DNA of 64,000 bases from Rhea pennata (Eukaryota > Chordata > Aves > Rheiformes > Rheidae), in NCBI RefSeq assembly GCF_028389875.1, contig NC_084673.1, positions 17,211,501 through 17,275,500 of the forward strand, in the 5' to 3' direction. The translations under genes and the position numbers were made by a program. Position 1 is the first letter of the stretch. Each line of letters opens with the position of its first letter. The notes beneath the pieces are model-generated. The model searched no databases. It was not told the DNA's origin and was given only the letters and a program-made list of their open reading frames with translations. Below are positions 1 through 13,249 of the stretch, piece by piece.

Positions 1-715
1 AGAATTAAAGGTGAAATACTTTGCTGATATGTACACACCTCTGATGATTTGGGAGGAGGAGAGGAGGTTATTTAGCAGCTTGTTTTCTTTGGTTAATTTT
101 AGGTTTTCACTCTTTCTGAGCGTTAGGAGAGAGCAGATGGTATTGATATTTTGCCCACTTTTATCATTGCTAACCGTTCAGTTTGGAACATGTTTCTGTA
201 GCCTCATTGTCATGGAAATGCGCAGACAGGAAACTTTACATCAAGCCATGCATGTGCTTTTGTAAACCTCTCTTCCTTATTTAGCCATGAAATATGCATG
301 CCCATGAAAAAACAGGCTTAGTTTTAATATTTGATGATCAAGAAAACTTGTTAGGGTTGGCTATAACCAATTAATTATAGGATACAAAATTAAACTCACT
401 AATACAGGGGCATAAAAGCTTCAGCACTGTGTTTATACACAGGGGAGAAGGCAATGGAACAGTTCCAGAAACTGCTATTAGACCATAAACCTTTTGAAAA
501 GGTGTTTTTGGCTATTCCTCAGAACCGTTAAATATTTACATAGGGTCAGTGTCTCCCTTCACTAAACTGATCAAAGCAAGTGAGATCAATAGTGACCTTC
601 CCTCTGATCCAGAGCCCTTAGCATATTGGAGGAAATTCCTAGAGATGTAAAATGAAGGAGACAAGGGCTACGAGGGAGCTAAGGAAAACAAACGGTGGTG
701 GAATAGCAAAACAGA

Positions 716-784
716 GAACGCGGCGTTCGAAGGGTCCGGTGGCGCTCTGCCGCGCAAGGGCCACCTTCCGCTGCGCGGATGTGC
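716..784. other. Small CpG-rich islet
   Basis: About 70 bases with roughly a dozen CpG dinucleotides stand in otherwise CpG-poor, AT-rich sequence. Nothing else marks it as a promoter: it is far below the usual CpG-island length and carries no convincing ORF or splice site. Confidence 0.5.
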
Positions 785-3264
785 TGCCTCCTCTTCCTCA
801 TGAGCTCTCCTGCAGGAGAAGGCAAGCAGCAAATTAGATTTGAGTTTGCAATTGATATGGCAGCATGAAAGACAAATGCAATTTGGGGCAGGGTGTGGAA
901 AGACATCATGTGACAGATCAGGCTGAAATGCAATACTGTATTTAATTCTGGGCACCAAATAATCAGAAAGTCAGTTAGGAGTTACTTAGTATGCAGTGGA
1001 TTGGTTCTTGGAACCACCTTTCCTGGGGGATTCTTTTTAACTTTAAAGCATTTAGCAGCAAACACATCTTCTGCTTGTTCTGTTCTTTAGTCATCCCACA
1101 GATTTTGCTTCATCTGAGTCTTTTTCACAGCTATAAAGTCCAACATGTTCCTGTCTTTAGATTTCTTCCTGCATTTCAGCCTCTTCTCGCAAAAGCGGGT
1201 GGATGGTGACCACTTTGCCATCTCTTCTCTTTGCTTTAGGAGATTAGACTTCTGCTCACTCTTTTGGCACTTAAGATACTTATTTTCAAGTCTTTAAACT
1301 TTCTCAGACTTTTTTATAAGTATTTCCTGCATTATTTGGGTCAATGTTTGAGTCACAGCAGTGAAGAGAGAGAGGCTGGAGGGTGAGTGGCTTCAAAATG
1401 ATAGTGCCGGTTTTGCACAGTGTTTCTGCCTCTCTGTCTCCGTTGTCATAGTGCCAAAGCCACAGGCTGAATAGCCCTAAGCTTTGCTGTTAGTTGAAAT
1501 CATCTTTCTAAAGTTAAAATATTTGAAAAACTTTGCTTAAGCTTGACAGAGCTTACTGACAGGCATGCATACCTCCGTGCCGGACGGTAACTGTCATCTT
1601 AAAATTAGCAAGGAAACAGGTGCTTTGAAGGTAGAGACCGAGTGATTTACGGTCGTCCCCTCTTCGTTCTAATGCTGTTGCAGCCTCACTTGAGACCATT
1701 GCTGTAATCTTGACGAATGTTACGAAGGTAATTGAGGAAGCGGAGTAAGGACTCAGTAATTAGGTTTTGCCAAAGCATCTTCAAGAAAGTGTAATTTTGA
1801 TGGAACTTTAAACCAACCCTATTGGCTGTGAGATTATAAAGTAGCTACCCAGAGCTCAGCTATAAACACGCCGCATGAAATAAGGTTGTTTTCTTTGTTC
1901 TGTTACTTATTGTCTCATAATAAAACCTCTGGAACAAATATCAGTTTATCTTAAGGAAATGTGCTGATCTGAAGTAGTACACTAGATGTCAGAAGATGGT
2001 GAAAATGTGTTTATGTACCCGTAACCCACAGCCCATGCTAGCATCGGCCTGTTACCAAATGCACTATAATATTTTATCCTGATTATATGCAAATGCAGAT
2101 TTTTTTAAATTTCTCTATACCTAGTTTAACTGACTAATTATGCTTGATTTTTGAAATGCATGCTATTCTTTTGCATACACTGTTTCTCTTTATACTCAAG
2201 AAGTTTTTCGCTTGTTTTTATATATCTGCTTTGCAAATTAAAATGTTTTATTTTTAAAAATATTGCACTTAAATATTCTTTTTGGAATCTTGGTATGGGA
2301 TTTTAACGAGAGCTAAGAAAAACTATTGGAAATCACCTGGGCATGAATTCATGCATGTATTAGACCTCTTAAGAAGTTCTCAAGTCTTAGCTGAAATTTC
2401 AGGCGTGTTACTGAGACGGGAGGCTTAGGCAGATTGTCTGTCTCTTTCAGAAATCTCCAGTTACTGTGAATTAACACCAGCATTGTGGCATTGTATAACC
2501 TGTGTGTTTTTAACTGGCCTTTCTTAAAAGTTGAATACCCGAGGAAATATTCTATTTCCGCAAAATGATCAAATATCCTCCTTGAGTATAAAAGTACTTT
2601 TGAAAAAGTAGTCTTGAAAAATGGCCTTGATGCAATACTTCAATTTAGTATAGTTATAACTTCCTGGTATTCAGGAGTTTAAGAAGCAGAGAATGGGAAG
2701 AGGTCAGCAGCACCAGCTTTGTGACAATGGACATTTCTGCTCCTTTTTTCATCAATTAAAAGACAAATTCCCAGATCTGTGGAGCTTAATTCCTTCATTA
2801 TTGCAGTTTAAGTGTGAGTAGGTGCTCTGTATAGCTCTGAAGTCATTTTATTTCTAGTGTTAAAAGTCCTTTTATACCAACCCATCAGTTGAGAAACCTC
2901 TCCTTCTGTCCTGCGTTCTCTTCCCCTTCTCCAACTCCAACCACGTTCAGGTTTAATTGGAAGACCTCTCCACCTTTCTGCTCCTCTGGAAGAAACTGAG
3001 AGTAGGAATAAATTTGTCAAAACACAGACCTGATGAAATAATGATTTTGATCATTTAGTGTTTGGTACATGCGCTCAGAATATATAGAGCGGTGGAGATG
3101 TTGCGTGGTACCTCCCGTTCAGGACACGGGCCGCTGCAATTACATTGGCAACACTCTTCTGTTGTACTTGATCTTACACATACAACTGAGTAATAAAGTA
3201 AGTAAAATTTGCATTAAACTAAAACAATTGCTTTAAAACACAACGTGGATCCTTCCCCACTTGT

Positions 3265-3850
3265 AGGATGACCACGCAGCGACGGGACCTTTCTCTGAGC
3301 CTGGGGGCGCTCAGCCCCGCTGGCTACGTGCCCGCGGGAGCCGCGGTGCTCTTTCCGTCAGGGACGCCCTGCCAGCGGAGCGAGGAGGCTCGCAGACGTC
3401 TGCGCCTCCGCAGGGTGGAGGGTGCTGGGCACCATCGGCCGGCGTGTCTGCCGAGACCGCGTGGGACGTGATCAGGCCCGCGGTGACCCCCACGACCTGG
3501 CAGGCTGCTGTGGGAAGCCGGTCGGTCCCTGCCAGCCCCCGGGAGCCGGGACGCGGCGGGGCCGAGGCCTCCGGCGTTGCCTGCTCCTGCGCCCGGCTGG
3601 GGCCTGGCGTGGGCACAGCCGCCTGCCGGAGACCTGGGAGCCCCCCAGGTCCATGGACAACGCACACATCAGGCAGATTTTCAAACGCTTGGAGAAGCAG
3701 CCTGAAGAAGGGAAGGCTCCTGGTTTCACGCAGGAGCCTTTTCCAGCGTTACCGATGCACGCCAAGGCTGTGTGTCCGTGTTAGAGGAGAACACGCCGGC
3801 CCTGGAGGAGAGGCGTTTCGCTCGTGGTGACGGTGGCCCATGCTGCCACG
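3265..3850. other. CpG-rich island of unknown function
   Basis: Nearly 600 bases of strongly GC- and CpG-rich sequence begin and end abruptly in AT-rich DNA. The length fits a small CpG island, as found at promoters of coding or long non-coding RNA genes. No known exon or transposon consensus is recognised in it. Several overlapping open frames exist on both strands, as expected for any GC-rich DNA, so they are not called as genes. A 43-codon ATG frame at its 3' edge is discussed as a finding. Alternatives are an unmethylated regulatory element or a GC-rich local duplication. Confidence 0.6.
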
Positions 3851-4272
3851 GGGTTTTGAAGACAGGGTCGGTGGTTTCAAATGGTCTGCTAGCACAGCCA
3901 GTCGCTTACCAAATAACTATAGTGTTAAATGATACTTCATATAGTGATCTTCTCTCTTTACAGCATTATAGGTTATGCTTGAAGGTGATGGGAGAGCTCA
4001 TTTTCCTAGCTTGTTGGGTTCTCCATGATGAACTTCACGCTAGGACTGTGAACAGCAGGACGGGCTCAGAGTGTGTTTGCATTAGAAAACTTCTGTCTTG
4101 GCTAGCTTAGCTGATATAAAAGCAATTCTCTCTGGGACATAAGGTTTTACATCATCGTGAGTATCGCGCATTAACTGGCATTTTGTAAGGATACTTTTCC
4201 CCTGGTGTAAACAAAGCATTAGAAACCATCATTACTGAGGTATGGTATCTCGTAATTAGCAAACCATTACTT

Positions 4273-4306
4273 AAAAAAAAAAAAAAAAAGAAAAAGAAAG
4301 AAAAAG
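4273..4306. repeat. A-rich simple repeat
   Basis: An uninterrupted run of 17 A is followed by GAAAAAGAAAG-type sequence. There is no retroposon body that can be tied to it. Confidence 0.85.
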
Positions 4307-4356
4307 GCAACCTTGCTGAAGGACATTTTGCTGAAGGACAAATGCTGAAGAATTTG

Positions 4357-4438
4357 CCCGAAGCGCACGGTGCGAGGGGAGCTTGGCGACGCGCAGGGCT
4401 GCTGGGCGCACTGGTTTCAGGCGAGGCGGGGTTGCTAA
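4357..4438. other. Small CpG-rich islet
   Basis: About 80 bases rich in GCG and CGC trinucleotides start some 50 bases after an A-rich run. Two copies of a short TTTTGCTGAAGGACA-like unit lie just before it (about 4,311-4,340). Function is unknown. Confidence 0.4.
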
Positions 4439-5999
4439 ATCAGTGCAGGTCCGTAGGAGCCCTGCGTGCTGCAGTGGACCTGCAGTGGAGTTAGAAGTAC
4501 ATCTGGATTTCTGAATCGTCATGATGTGTTTATTTGGATTTGCCATGCATATTTACTAGACATATGATCTCCTCATTAGCTTAAACAAGCTTATAATGCT
4601 CTTTTGAAAGAAAGGAAGGGAGATAAAAGGCCAGGACACTTGCAGCTGCACTGCTGAATGGGGTAGGCAATGAAGTACACAACGATAAGTGAACCGCTAG
4701 GGTGACAAAGTCATCAAACATCTACCGTTATAATGGAAATATTTTATGTGCAATTAGAGAGAACAACTGACCTACTTATTTTGCTATAATTTCAAATAGG
4801 TTAGTAATGAACCAATACAAATCACATCCATGCCAAACAGGCTTTGTTCTGTGGTATCCCCCAAGAAAGCAAGCAATAGCCTAAGTGTATTATTACCCGT
4901 AATAGTTCTCTTCTAGTGATGGAAGTTTGCAGGGCAAGTAAAGAAATAAGGCCAGAATGGCCTCCCCCTTGTACATAACTTGGAATGGAAAATGCCCCTC
5001 TTTTAATGCTAATCATTCTAGCGGTGTAAGTCACAAAACAGTAAACCGTTTTCAGTAGAAGAGATCTCCTTCTGTCAGATTTTTATCTGCCCAACCACAT
5101 ATATCCAGCACAATAAAACCTAGACTGTGAATCCTTAATTATAAGGTCATATAGGCACTGTTTGGGAGACAGTGAATTATATTCATTCTCTCTTCTAGAT
5201 ACCTCAATGTTTAGTAATAATCATAAGAATAAAAAGAAACAGATGAATAATTACATCTACTATGAGATAAAAACCACTTCATGCTCCACTTTGTTTGTCC
5301 TAGAATTTCTGTTCTTTTTCTGAATGACCCCTGTTCATACTGTGGGAGCCAGGACAGAAGGGAGCTTTTGTTAAGCTTTTTATTTGAAACTATTCATCTC
5401 ATTTTAAGAGCCTGCTTTCTAACAGAGAACAGATTGGTATTTTTCTGTGTTCTAGGGCTGGTACTGGCAACTAAAAAATAGGTGTCTTGCTGTAGCACAA
5501 AATACTGCTATTTCTTACAGTAAGTATGTGCAAATGAAGTCAAACAAAGTCAGTGAAAGACGAAAATTAATTAAAAGTATCTGTAGGTTATTTAAACAGA
5601 ATTGGGAAATTAATCTGCTCAGCTGAACATCCCAAAGCCCAACCTGAGACAACAAAAATGTTGCACGTGTCAGTGCAACTGTAAACAAGCTGAAGAATAT
5701 TTTCTGCAGAGACTGCAGTTGGTTGGATCAACACTTTCCAAATGTCCTGCCTGATAGAGGATGTCCTTCCTCTTCACCTCGTTGCACCTGTTCAGTGCTC
5801 CTTCAGTCAGAAACAATGTGGTGATCGTATGGCAAAGAGGGGCTCTGAGCCTGGTTCAGCAGCACTCAGATGTCTGAATGGTAACTAAGAGATTATCTTT
5901 GGGCTTGTACAAAGAGATGCGAGTGTTGCAGCCAAAAGAGATGTAAACTGCACCCCTCTCCAGAGACACCTGAGTACTAATGTGCCGTCTAATTAATAA

Positions 6000-6620
6000 A
6001 GTCACAGACTACAAGGGCGAGAGAAACCTCTGTGCTGTAGTGATCTAGGTCTGTTAAATGTCTACAGATTTGCTCTTGTTCGAACAGGAGTTCTAGGAAA
6101 AACATCTACTTCTGATTTCCAAATTGCTGGCAATAGAATCTGTCACAACCTTGATTAAGTTGTGCAAGGTCTAATAACTCCTGCTGTTAAAAATGTGAAT
6201 CCTGTTTTCAGTCTGAATGTATCTAGCATCCATACCTAGCTGCTGCGCCTTGTTAAAGCTTAGTTTGCCAACTGAAGAGCCCCTTCTCAGAGCCATGTTC
6301 TCCCCGTTGGTTAGCTGGCCTCTTTCCTCGTAGTCTTCTCACTGATTAAGGGTCCGAGTGCCTGGTCTCTATACGTTCTCCAGCCTTGTAATCATTCCTG
6401 CGTCTCTTCATACAATTTAGCAACAGGCTTTTCCAGGAAAGGTCTCTACCGGTATCAAACAGAAATATTATTTCTCCTAATCAATACTTCCTGATTTATA
6501 TACTCAAAGATCTCATTAATCCTTTTGGACTCAGCGTTGCACTGTGATGTTTATCTAGCAGCATCAGCCAGTTTCTTTACAGTCAATGCTTCCATGGTAG
6601 TCTTTCATCCTGTAAATATG
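6000..6620 (-). mobile_element. Fossil CR1/L3-like LINE 3' fragment, minus strand
   Basis: Read on the + strand, the segment follows the reverse complement of the 3' region of ancient reptile/bird CR1 elements. Recognisable pieces in the right order are CACAACCTTGATTAAGTTG, CTGCTGTTAAAAATGTG, TTCAGTCTGAATGTATCTAG, CTCCAGCCTTGTAATCATTC and CTCATTAATCCTTTTGGACT. These correspond to stretches I remember from the amniote CR1 consensus. The copy is highly diverged and has no coding capacity. Its ends are approximate. RepeatMasker with an avian or reptile library would settle the subfamily. Confidence 0.72.
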
Positions 6621-9352
6621 GCCTAGATGTAGGACTTGACTTGTCTGTTTTGTATCTTTTGTATATCTTTGTATGCCTTAGGATGTGACTTAGCACACTT
6701 ATATAAGCAATCTGTTTACATTGTGTATCAACAGTTTATTTCCACTTCACTTTTAAACACCATATAGTATGTTCATTTTTTCTTAGGTCTTAGACAGAGA
6801 TATTAAGTGGTTAAAGATGTGGTTCTAGTGCTGGAAGATGGTCACGAAAGGCCTCATCTGCTTGGCACAGAGACAGTTTTCGGTTATATTATAATGCTCA
6901 TCCCTAGCTGCTAATTGATATAAAGTCTGCAACACTTGCTTGATATTTTCTTGATCAAGCAGCTGCAGGATTGTATGTATATTGTAGAGATGCCAAGCAG
7001 TTTTTCACAAGTTTTCCTCCTCGTTTTCTAAAGCCAGCACAGGAAAATGTGTATTTGTCCTGTGCTACACCCACAGCCTTGTTCCAATTGTGCGGAAAAA
7101 TGTTTCTGAGTATAATTATTTGCTTTCTGCTGGTGTGAAATCATAAGAAAATAGGAGAAAGTGTATTGTATTTGTAGGTTCATCACTGGTCATCAGTGCC
7201 TATTCAGTCCCGATCTCAAATGTTTGGGCTTAAAAAATAACCTTGCTACTTGCACTATTAATAACCATCTTGACTAGCTGTTGCAGGAAAGGAGAAGAGA
7301 AGCCATGAAGAAGTTGCCCTGAGAGTCACAGAAGGATTCACTATCTACAAATACAGCAAGTTAAAGAAAATTAAATCTATCTTTAAAAGCTACCTGTGTC
7401 ATCTTATCTCAAAGCAGTATCACAGTTGGTTCTCCTGGATAATTTAAGCCATGGAAGAACCCCCAAAACACCAGTATTCTGTAGGAAGCCCTTCAGACTT
7501 CTAATGCCTTTATTTGCCAAACTCAAGTAAATGATCAGCAGGGGCTCAGAGCTCAAGGCATGTTTTCAGCTGTGCTTACGGACTTTTTAGTGTGTAATAT
7601 TAAATGATCTGTGCTTTGTGAAGGTTTCTTTCTCATTTCAAGAGGCAATTCATGGTGTATATTGATCACTCATACCACAGTGCAGCTCATTGGTCCGTGT
7701 GTGACAAAGACTGAAGAAGAGATGTTGTCTTTTAGTTAAAAGAGTTTAGCACTTCCCGTGTAATCTGTAATAGCTTTTTTGACACACCATCTATTCTTCC
7801 TATTAATGATCACTTGCTTCCAAGCTAATCTCCTGTAAAGGTAGCTTGCTGGCAACTCCTTTTCACTTAGATTTTCAAACTTGAGGGTGAAAGTCATTCC
7901 TCTGCAAATAGGAGACTTCAATGATTCAACTGTTTGCTAATTTTTCATTAGAACTGTGCAAATTTCCTAACTTTGGGAATAATCTGATGAGAAACTTGCT
8001 GGCTATAGGCCAAAAATTTGCGAAATAAAACTCTTCTGGTGCATTTAGCTATTTTAAATATTTTCTGACTGTAAGTGTTCTTGTCTGTCAACATTTAATG
8101 AGGTCAGTTGCTAGAATAGAAGGCCAGGTAGGGCAAGGATGTGCTGAGAAAACTGGGAACGAAAGTAGAAGAGAGGTTTCCCTATAGCACTGATCCTTCA
8201 TAAAGTCCTATTAAATCTGTTCTGCTGCTTGGTTGGCTTTGCAAGCCTCACTTGGCACAAAACAGTTAAATAACCTTTGTGTTTGATAGTGATCTATATA
8301 TTGGGGTGGGACTTTTTATGGTGGCGTGTGATTTAGGGATTATTAAGACAACAGTGACAGAGGATCTTAAATCACAGCAGAGCTTTGTGTTAAATTACAT
8401 ACTGCTGAGTTCTGTGCTACTTGGTAGTATTTCTTAATTGTGCTTGCTAAAATGTATTTTAGAGTTACGTGTCTCACATAGTAATTTATAGGTATAGATC
8501 TTACTTCTACTCACAAATAAGAAACATTGCCTGCTCCTTACATCCACTTAGCCCACTAAAAACCCATAACAGGTAAAACATCCTAGTGAGTCATTTAGCT
8601 CATTCCCTGAAGGCCATTACCAGATGTTCTCTCAGTCTGTCTATTTTAGGGATTTTGTAAAATCTATTACCCTTGTATCAGTGTTATTCTCTACTAAATT
8701 AAATCTATGTTAGGAGGTCCCTAGTATTTTTTTTTCTATTCAGTATTTTTGGTGTTCTGCCTTGGGCCAAACCCTAACTGCAGACAACGAAGAAATCTGA
8801 ACCAAATTGGATTTGAACCTTGTCTTCTCCCTGTCTGTTTCTTACGTGCTCTGGTGGCTCTGATCAAAATTCACTTTCTCCTTGTTGATATCAAAAGAAA
8901 TCAAGCTAGAAGCCAGCCTATATAAATTTGGTATTTTAAGACTCATAAACATCAATCTGGGAGGCTTCCCTACAGCTCAACTGAAAACCAATCTCATTTC
9001 CTCTGGCAAACCTGGAACAATTTGTAAGAGGAACTATTCCGTATCTCTAGCCAAAATTTCCATCCACATTTTTCATTTAAAATTAAGGTTTTATTTTCCT
9101 TTGGAATTAAATCATTTAGTGTGTTACTGCAATTAAACTCTTCAATGGTTTCTTTTTCTCTCCTACATGGAATGGTTTTTGCATGCCCAGTGATTCTTCT
9201 TAAATATTCAGAACTCTAACAGAAGTTTGATAACAATATTTTAATGAAAATATGTGCACACCAGGACATCTGGTGGAACAACTGTACTTGTTTGTAATTA
9301 AACATTCTACAGGATAAATTTTCATAAGCAGCATTTCCAAGTAAATGTTACT

Positions 9353-9354
<2 letters not shown>

Positions 9355-9384
<30 letters not shown>

Positions 9385-9428
9385 TCGTTTTGTTTTTTTT
9401 GTTTTGTTTTTTGTTTTTTTGTTTTTTT
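9355..9428. repeat. T-rich low-complexity tract (TTTTG-like)
   Basis: About 75 bases of T runs interrupted by single G residues give irregular TTTG/TTTTG units. It is a decayed simple repeat with no element body attached. Confidence 0.85.
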
Positions 9429-10747
9429 AACCAGTACAAGGGGCAAATTTCAGGTCCAACTGTCCTTTCATAAGCCTCTATTTCTCTGTTATCAGATGAT
9501 AATCAAATAAGCTGCTACTACCTGCTATTCTTTTTGTGGTTTTTGAAGCCTGTTTCTTATCTCTAAGGTGTTTATATCCTATAGTATTTTACTACTCCTG
9601 GCCATGCATGAGCACATCTCCAGTAGGTAGGAAGTGCTGCTGTTTGTAATTTGAAAGTGGAGATCTAAGGAGATCTAGGCCACAGGAAGACAAAAGACAA
9701 TTTGAAACTGCAGACCAGTGTGGAGATATTAGAGCTAGCCCCAAGGTGATGCTAGATCTGCATAGTGCAATGGGACTAGTAGGCTCCAGATCTGCACAGG
9801 CTCTGGGGCAGGTAAGAAGGCTGGAGGGCTGCCTGCGTCAGGGCTGGCTGGTGGAGCACAAGCTCTAGGATTTCTGCATCACCAAATATAGACATGCTGA
9901 GTATGGTGTCTCTAAGGTTACAAGGAGTCAAATCCGTATGTCTTGTGATAACAATAATTCTGAAACCATCCTTCCTCATGCTTTTCATCCCTCCTGGGTT
10001 GCAGATTTCTTCAGGAACACCAAGAATTTTAGCCTAGGTGCTCGGAAAGCTTCACAAGCTCCTAAGTGGGAGGGCTACCCAGGGCTAGCCAAATAGATCA
10101 GAGGTAAGGGGAAGAAAAGATACCAGTTGACCAAGACTGCTGCCACCATTAGACTGTACTGTTTCAAAAACGCATAATTATCATTGTTTTGTCTATTTAT
10201 AGTTATTAAACAAGCTAGTCATAGCTGCAGAAAGGATGTTTAAATTCTTGATTCTTATTTTCAAAGATCTACATTCTTCATCTTGAAATATTTCACTTGA
10301 ATGAAAACTTGCATATAAATATTCAATGAGTTCTATTGACCAGAACAGATATTCTTGCTTATCCTTCTGACAGGCAACGTTTTGAAGAGTCAGGAACAGT
10401 TATGCTTCCTCAGGGTTTGGTCCAGAAAGCACACCTCTTGTCAGTATGAAGTTTTCCAGTTGCTCCCAAGCCCTGGATCCACTGAGCCCACATCATTCCG
10501 GAGCTGATGCAGAATTATGTTTGAATCCTGTAACACTAACTTATTCTTTTCTCATTTCATTCATTCTACAGAACAGAAGCTCTTTCACTTCTCTCTCATG
10601 AGTATGAAAAGTGGCTTCAGGCACTCCCTTCCACGGTCTCTGTGTTATTCTCTTTGCTCATAGTTCATGTTTTCTAGGCTTATTCTAGCAGCTGTCCTCT
10701 ACGAGGACCGGCCAGGTCTCTAGGGAAGGGCAGCTTCTGCCAAGGAA

Positions 10748-10860
10748 ACAGGACCCAGAATTCCTGATTTCCTACTCACCGTGTGTTAGAGACTGTGGGA
10801 CACTAAACAAGCCACTTATAACAAACCACAGTGGATGCAATAATACTTAATAATGCCAGT
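10748..10860 (+). mobile_element. Possible MIR-like SINE remnant
   Basis: The order of motifs (ACCCAGAATTCCTGATTTCC, then an ACTAAACAAGCCACTTA block, then GATGCAATAATACTTAATAA) resembles the core of a MIR/CORE-SINE. There the consensus reads roughly as 'ggttcaaatcctggctctgcc', 'gggcaagtcacttaa' and 'ggataataatact'. Divergence is high and the call is tentative. Confidence 0.35.
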
Positions 10861-13208
10861 ATTGAATGATAAATGTTATCAATGAGCAATGAAAATTACT
10901 AGGATCATTAACATGGAAGAACAAAATGTTATTTGAAAAACAATTCTGTGCAGCTGTAGGCAACAAACTGGAGATTCTGTGAGTTTGTTTGCATTGTTTT
11001 TATGGAAAAGGACCTGGGAACCTGAAAAAGAACTGTTGATAACATATTTGATGCCAAAAAAGACAGATTAAAAGTAGACCAAGTCAGCTTTATCGCTGAC
11101 CAAACCTGAAAAACAGAGGTGGATGGTAGATCTTTACAGAATATAGCATGAAAGGAAATAAACCAGGTTACAGTGATTTTTGTGTTCACCTCTTTTCCCA
11201 GAGTATAGCTGCAATCATGGCTTAATGCCAACATTTTGCCATGGTATCTCTGTAAACAAATATTGTTATATGAGCTAAAATTTGTTTTAATCAGGATTAG
11301 TTCCATTACTAGCGTATTTTCTGACCTCTGTATTCTACCTCACTTCATACAGCACTTCCAGGCATATCAGCACCTCAGCTGGTGTAATTGCCCCCTCCAC
11401 TACCAATGACTGGTTTTGCAAGTAGTTTTCCTGAGTATGAACTATGGCAGAGTGAATGTCTTCCTTGTTATTGGAAAACACTTACATACTTGTGATCAAT
11501 CTGGCTTTCACAAGAGCTCACTAAATTCAGTATTTGCACAGTTAGCCTGAAGTTGCTTACATTTAATGAGCACTGAATATCAGTTAAGTGATTGCTAATG
11601 AAAACCTAACCTTACCTAAACACAATTAATTTCAGTTGAAATCTGACCCCTCAAAATGCAAGTAAATTGACTCAGTTCAGTTTTAATGGAAAGAGTTTTT
11701 TCTTTAAATATTTTAACAAACCATGTCAATTTTATAAAACAGGGTGTCCAATTGCAAAAGCTTCCTCTTTCATTTGCAAATGCATATATTTTGGAAGGTT
11801 AATATGCCACATGTAATGAGAAATTTCTGCAAAGTGATTTAAAAGCATAGAGAACTATTTGTACCCAAAGGCCCCATCTTAAAAGATGTGAACACTCTAA
11901 TCCTAATATCCCCGGAATGCTCTGCAAGAGAAAAGGCCTGATCTGTCAAGTTTCTAAGGAATTACATGATCCAAACTCCTTACCAAGATCCTCTTAAGTG
12001 AGGGGAGGGCTTTGCTTAAGGGATTATGAATGCCAGCACCAAGAGAGAGAGAGCTAACAACTGAGGACCGTCAGATTCAGTGCCTATAGCACTATTATCC
12101 TGCATATCCTCAAACTGAGCACCTGACTTGTGAGAGACTGCTTTAATTCCTCTGTCCTGGCAGGCTCACGTTGGGTCTGGCACTTCACAGACCTGCCCAG
12201 GGCTGGAGCTGCCCTTCCTGCTCCGCAGCGTGTTCTGGCCCTCGGGAGCTCACAATGTGGGAGAGAAGTGACATGGCATAGATTTGTGTTTAGCTAAATT
12301 GCCGGTGAATGAATCATGTTTCTCTAGGGCTGTTGTACCAAAATACCTGGGAAGGCTCAGGGCTATTTCTTAGATCAGAGCTGAATTTTAAAAATGTACT
12401 TGCCACAGTAAGCTGAGGGGAGAAAGTTTGTCCTGCAAAGTTGCATTTCCTATCAAACCATTGAAAGACAAAGAAAATGAGGAGTTACAAAGTTACGGGA
12501 GTGGCTGATCATTGCTTATGTTTTATCTAGTAATTTAGCAGTTGCAGCGCTTCAGCTGACAGGGAAAACCCAGTTCAAAGCCCTTGCTGGGGCTGAGCCC
12601 CACTGGCTGGTGAACGTCCTTCTCTTCCAGCTCCAGAACCAGGTGGTGGTTTGGTCCCGATTGCTCTCTGTACCTAATGCCTGCAGGTCGGTGAGCAGTC
12701 AGTGAAGGAGCCCCAGGGCTCTGCCTTCCAAACGCTACACGCTGGCCACCGGCCCGTCCTCTCAACACCCATCACGAAGCTGCCACCACCTCCTCCTTCC
12801 ATCTCAGGGTACGGGTTTTGTTGGTGAGCATCCGCTAAAGCAGTGAGTTTTGATCAGGTGCGGTGGCCAGCACTTCCAAAACAAGCAGCAACTGTTCCTT
12901 GGTAGCACCTCTTTTGGGGCGTTCATTAATTTCACTTGCATTTTTTTAACTGATCGCTTTGCTCTGAAAATCAATGCAATAAATAAATACTAGTATTAAG
13001 CTCTATACTTATTTGTTATGAAATCCATTGTTTTAAATAAAATTTCAACATTCACATACTACAAAGCAGGATCATTGTAAATTTTAACCCAACATTCACA
13101 TACTGCAAGGTAAACCTATAAAATTTGTAGAGGTTATTGGATTTCTTTACTTGTAGGTTTCTTTATTATTGATTTAAAATCTGTTACCCAGAAGGCTTGC
13201 TGACGTGA

Positions 13209-13211
<3 letters not shown>

Positions 13212-13249
<38 letters not shown>
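13212..13249. repeat. Long poly-T tract (T38)
   Basis: There are 38 uninterrupted T residues. On the minus strand this is a poly-A run preceded, about 27 bases upstream, by an ATTAAA hexamer, which is discussed as a finding. No gene or known SINE body is recognised next to it. Confidence 0.9.

Larger units (their letters stand above)
1..5990. other. Intergenic AT-rich DNA, no gene recognised
   Basis: This stretch has no open reading frame with recognisable protein features and no splice-bounded exon that I can identify. It is AT-rich except for three CpG-rich patches listed separately (about 0.7, 3.3-3.85 and 4.4 kb). An octamer ATGCAAAT (POU-factor type) is visible at 2,087-2,094 within a long AT-rich run, but a single octamer is expected by chance. 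Some of the AT-rich segments could be conserved non-coding elements of a developmental or neuronal gene desert. That cannot be judged without an alignment. Confidence 0.6.
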
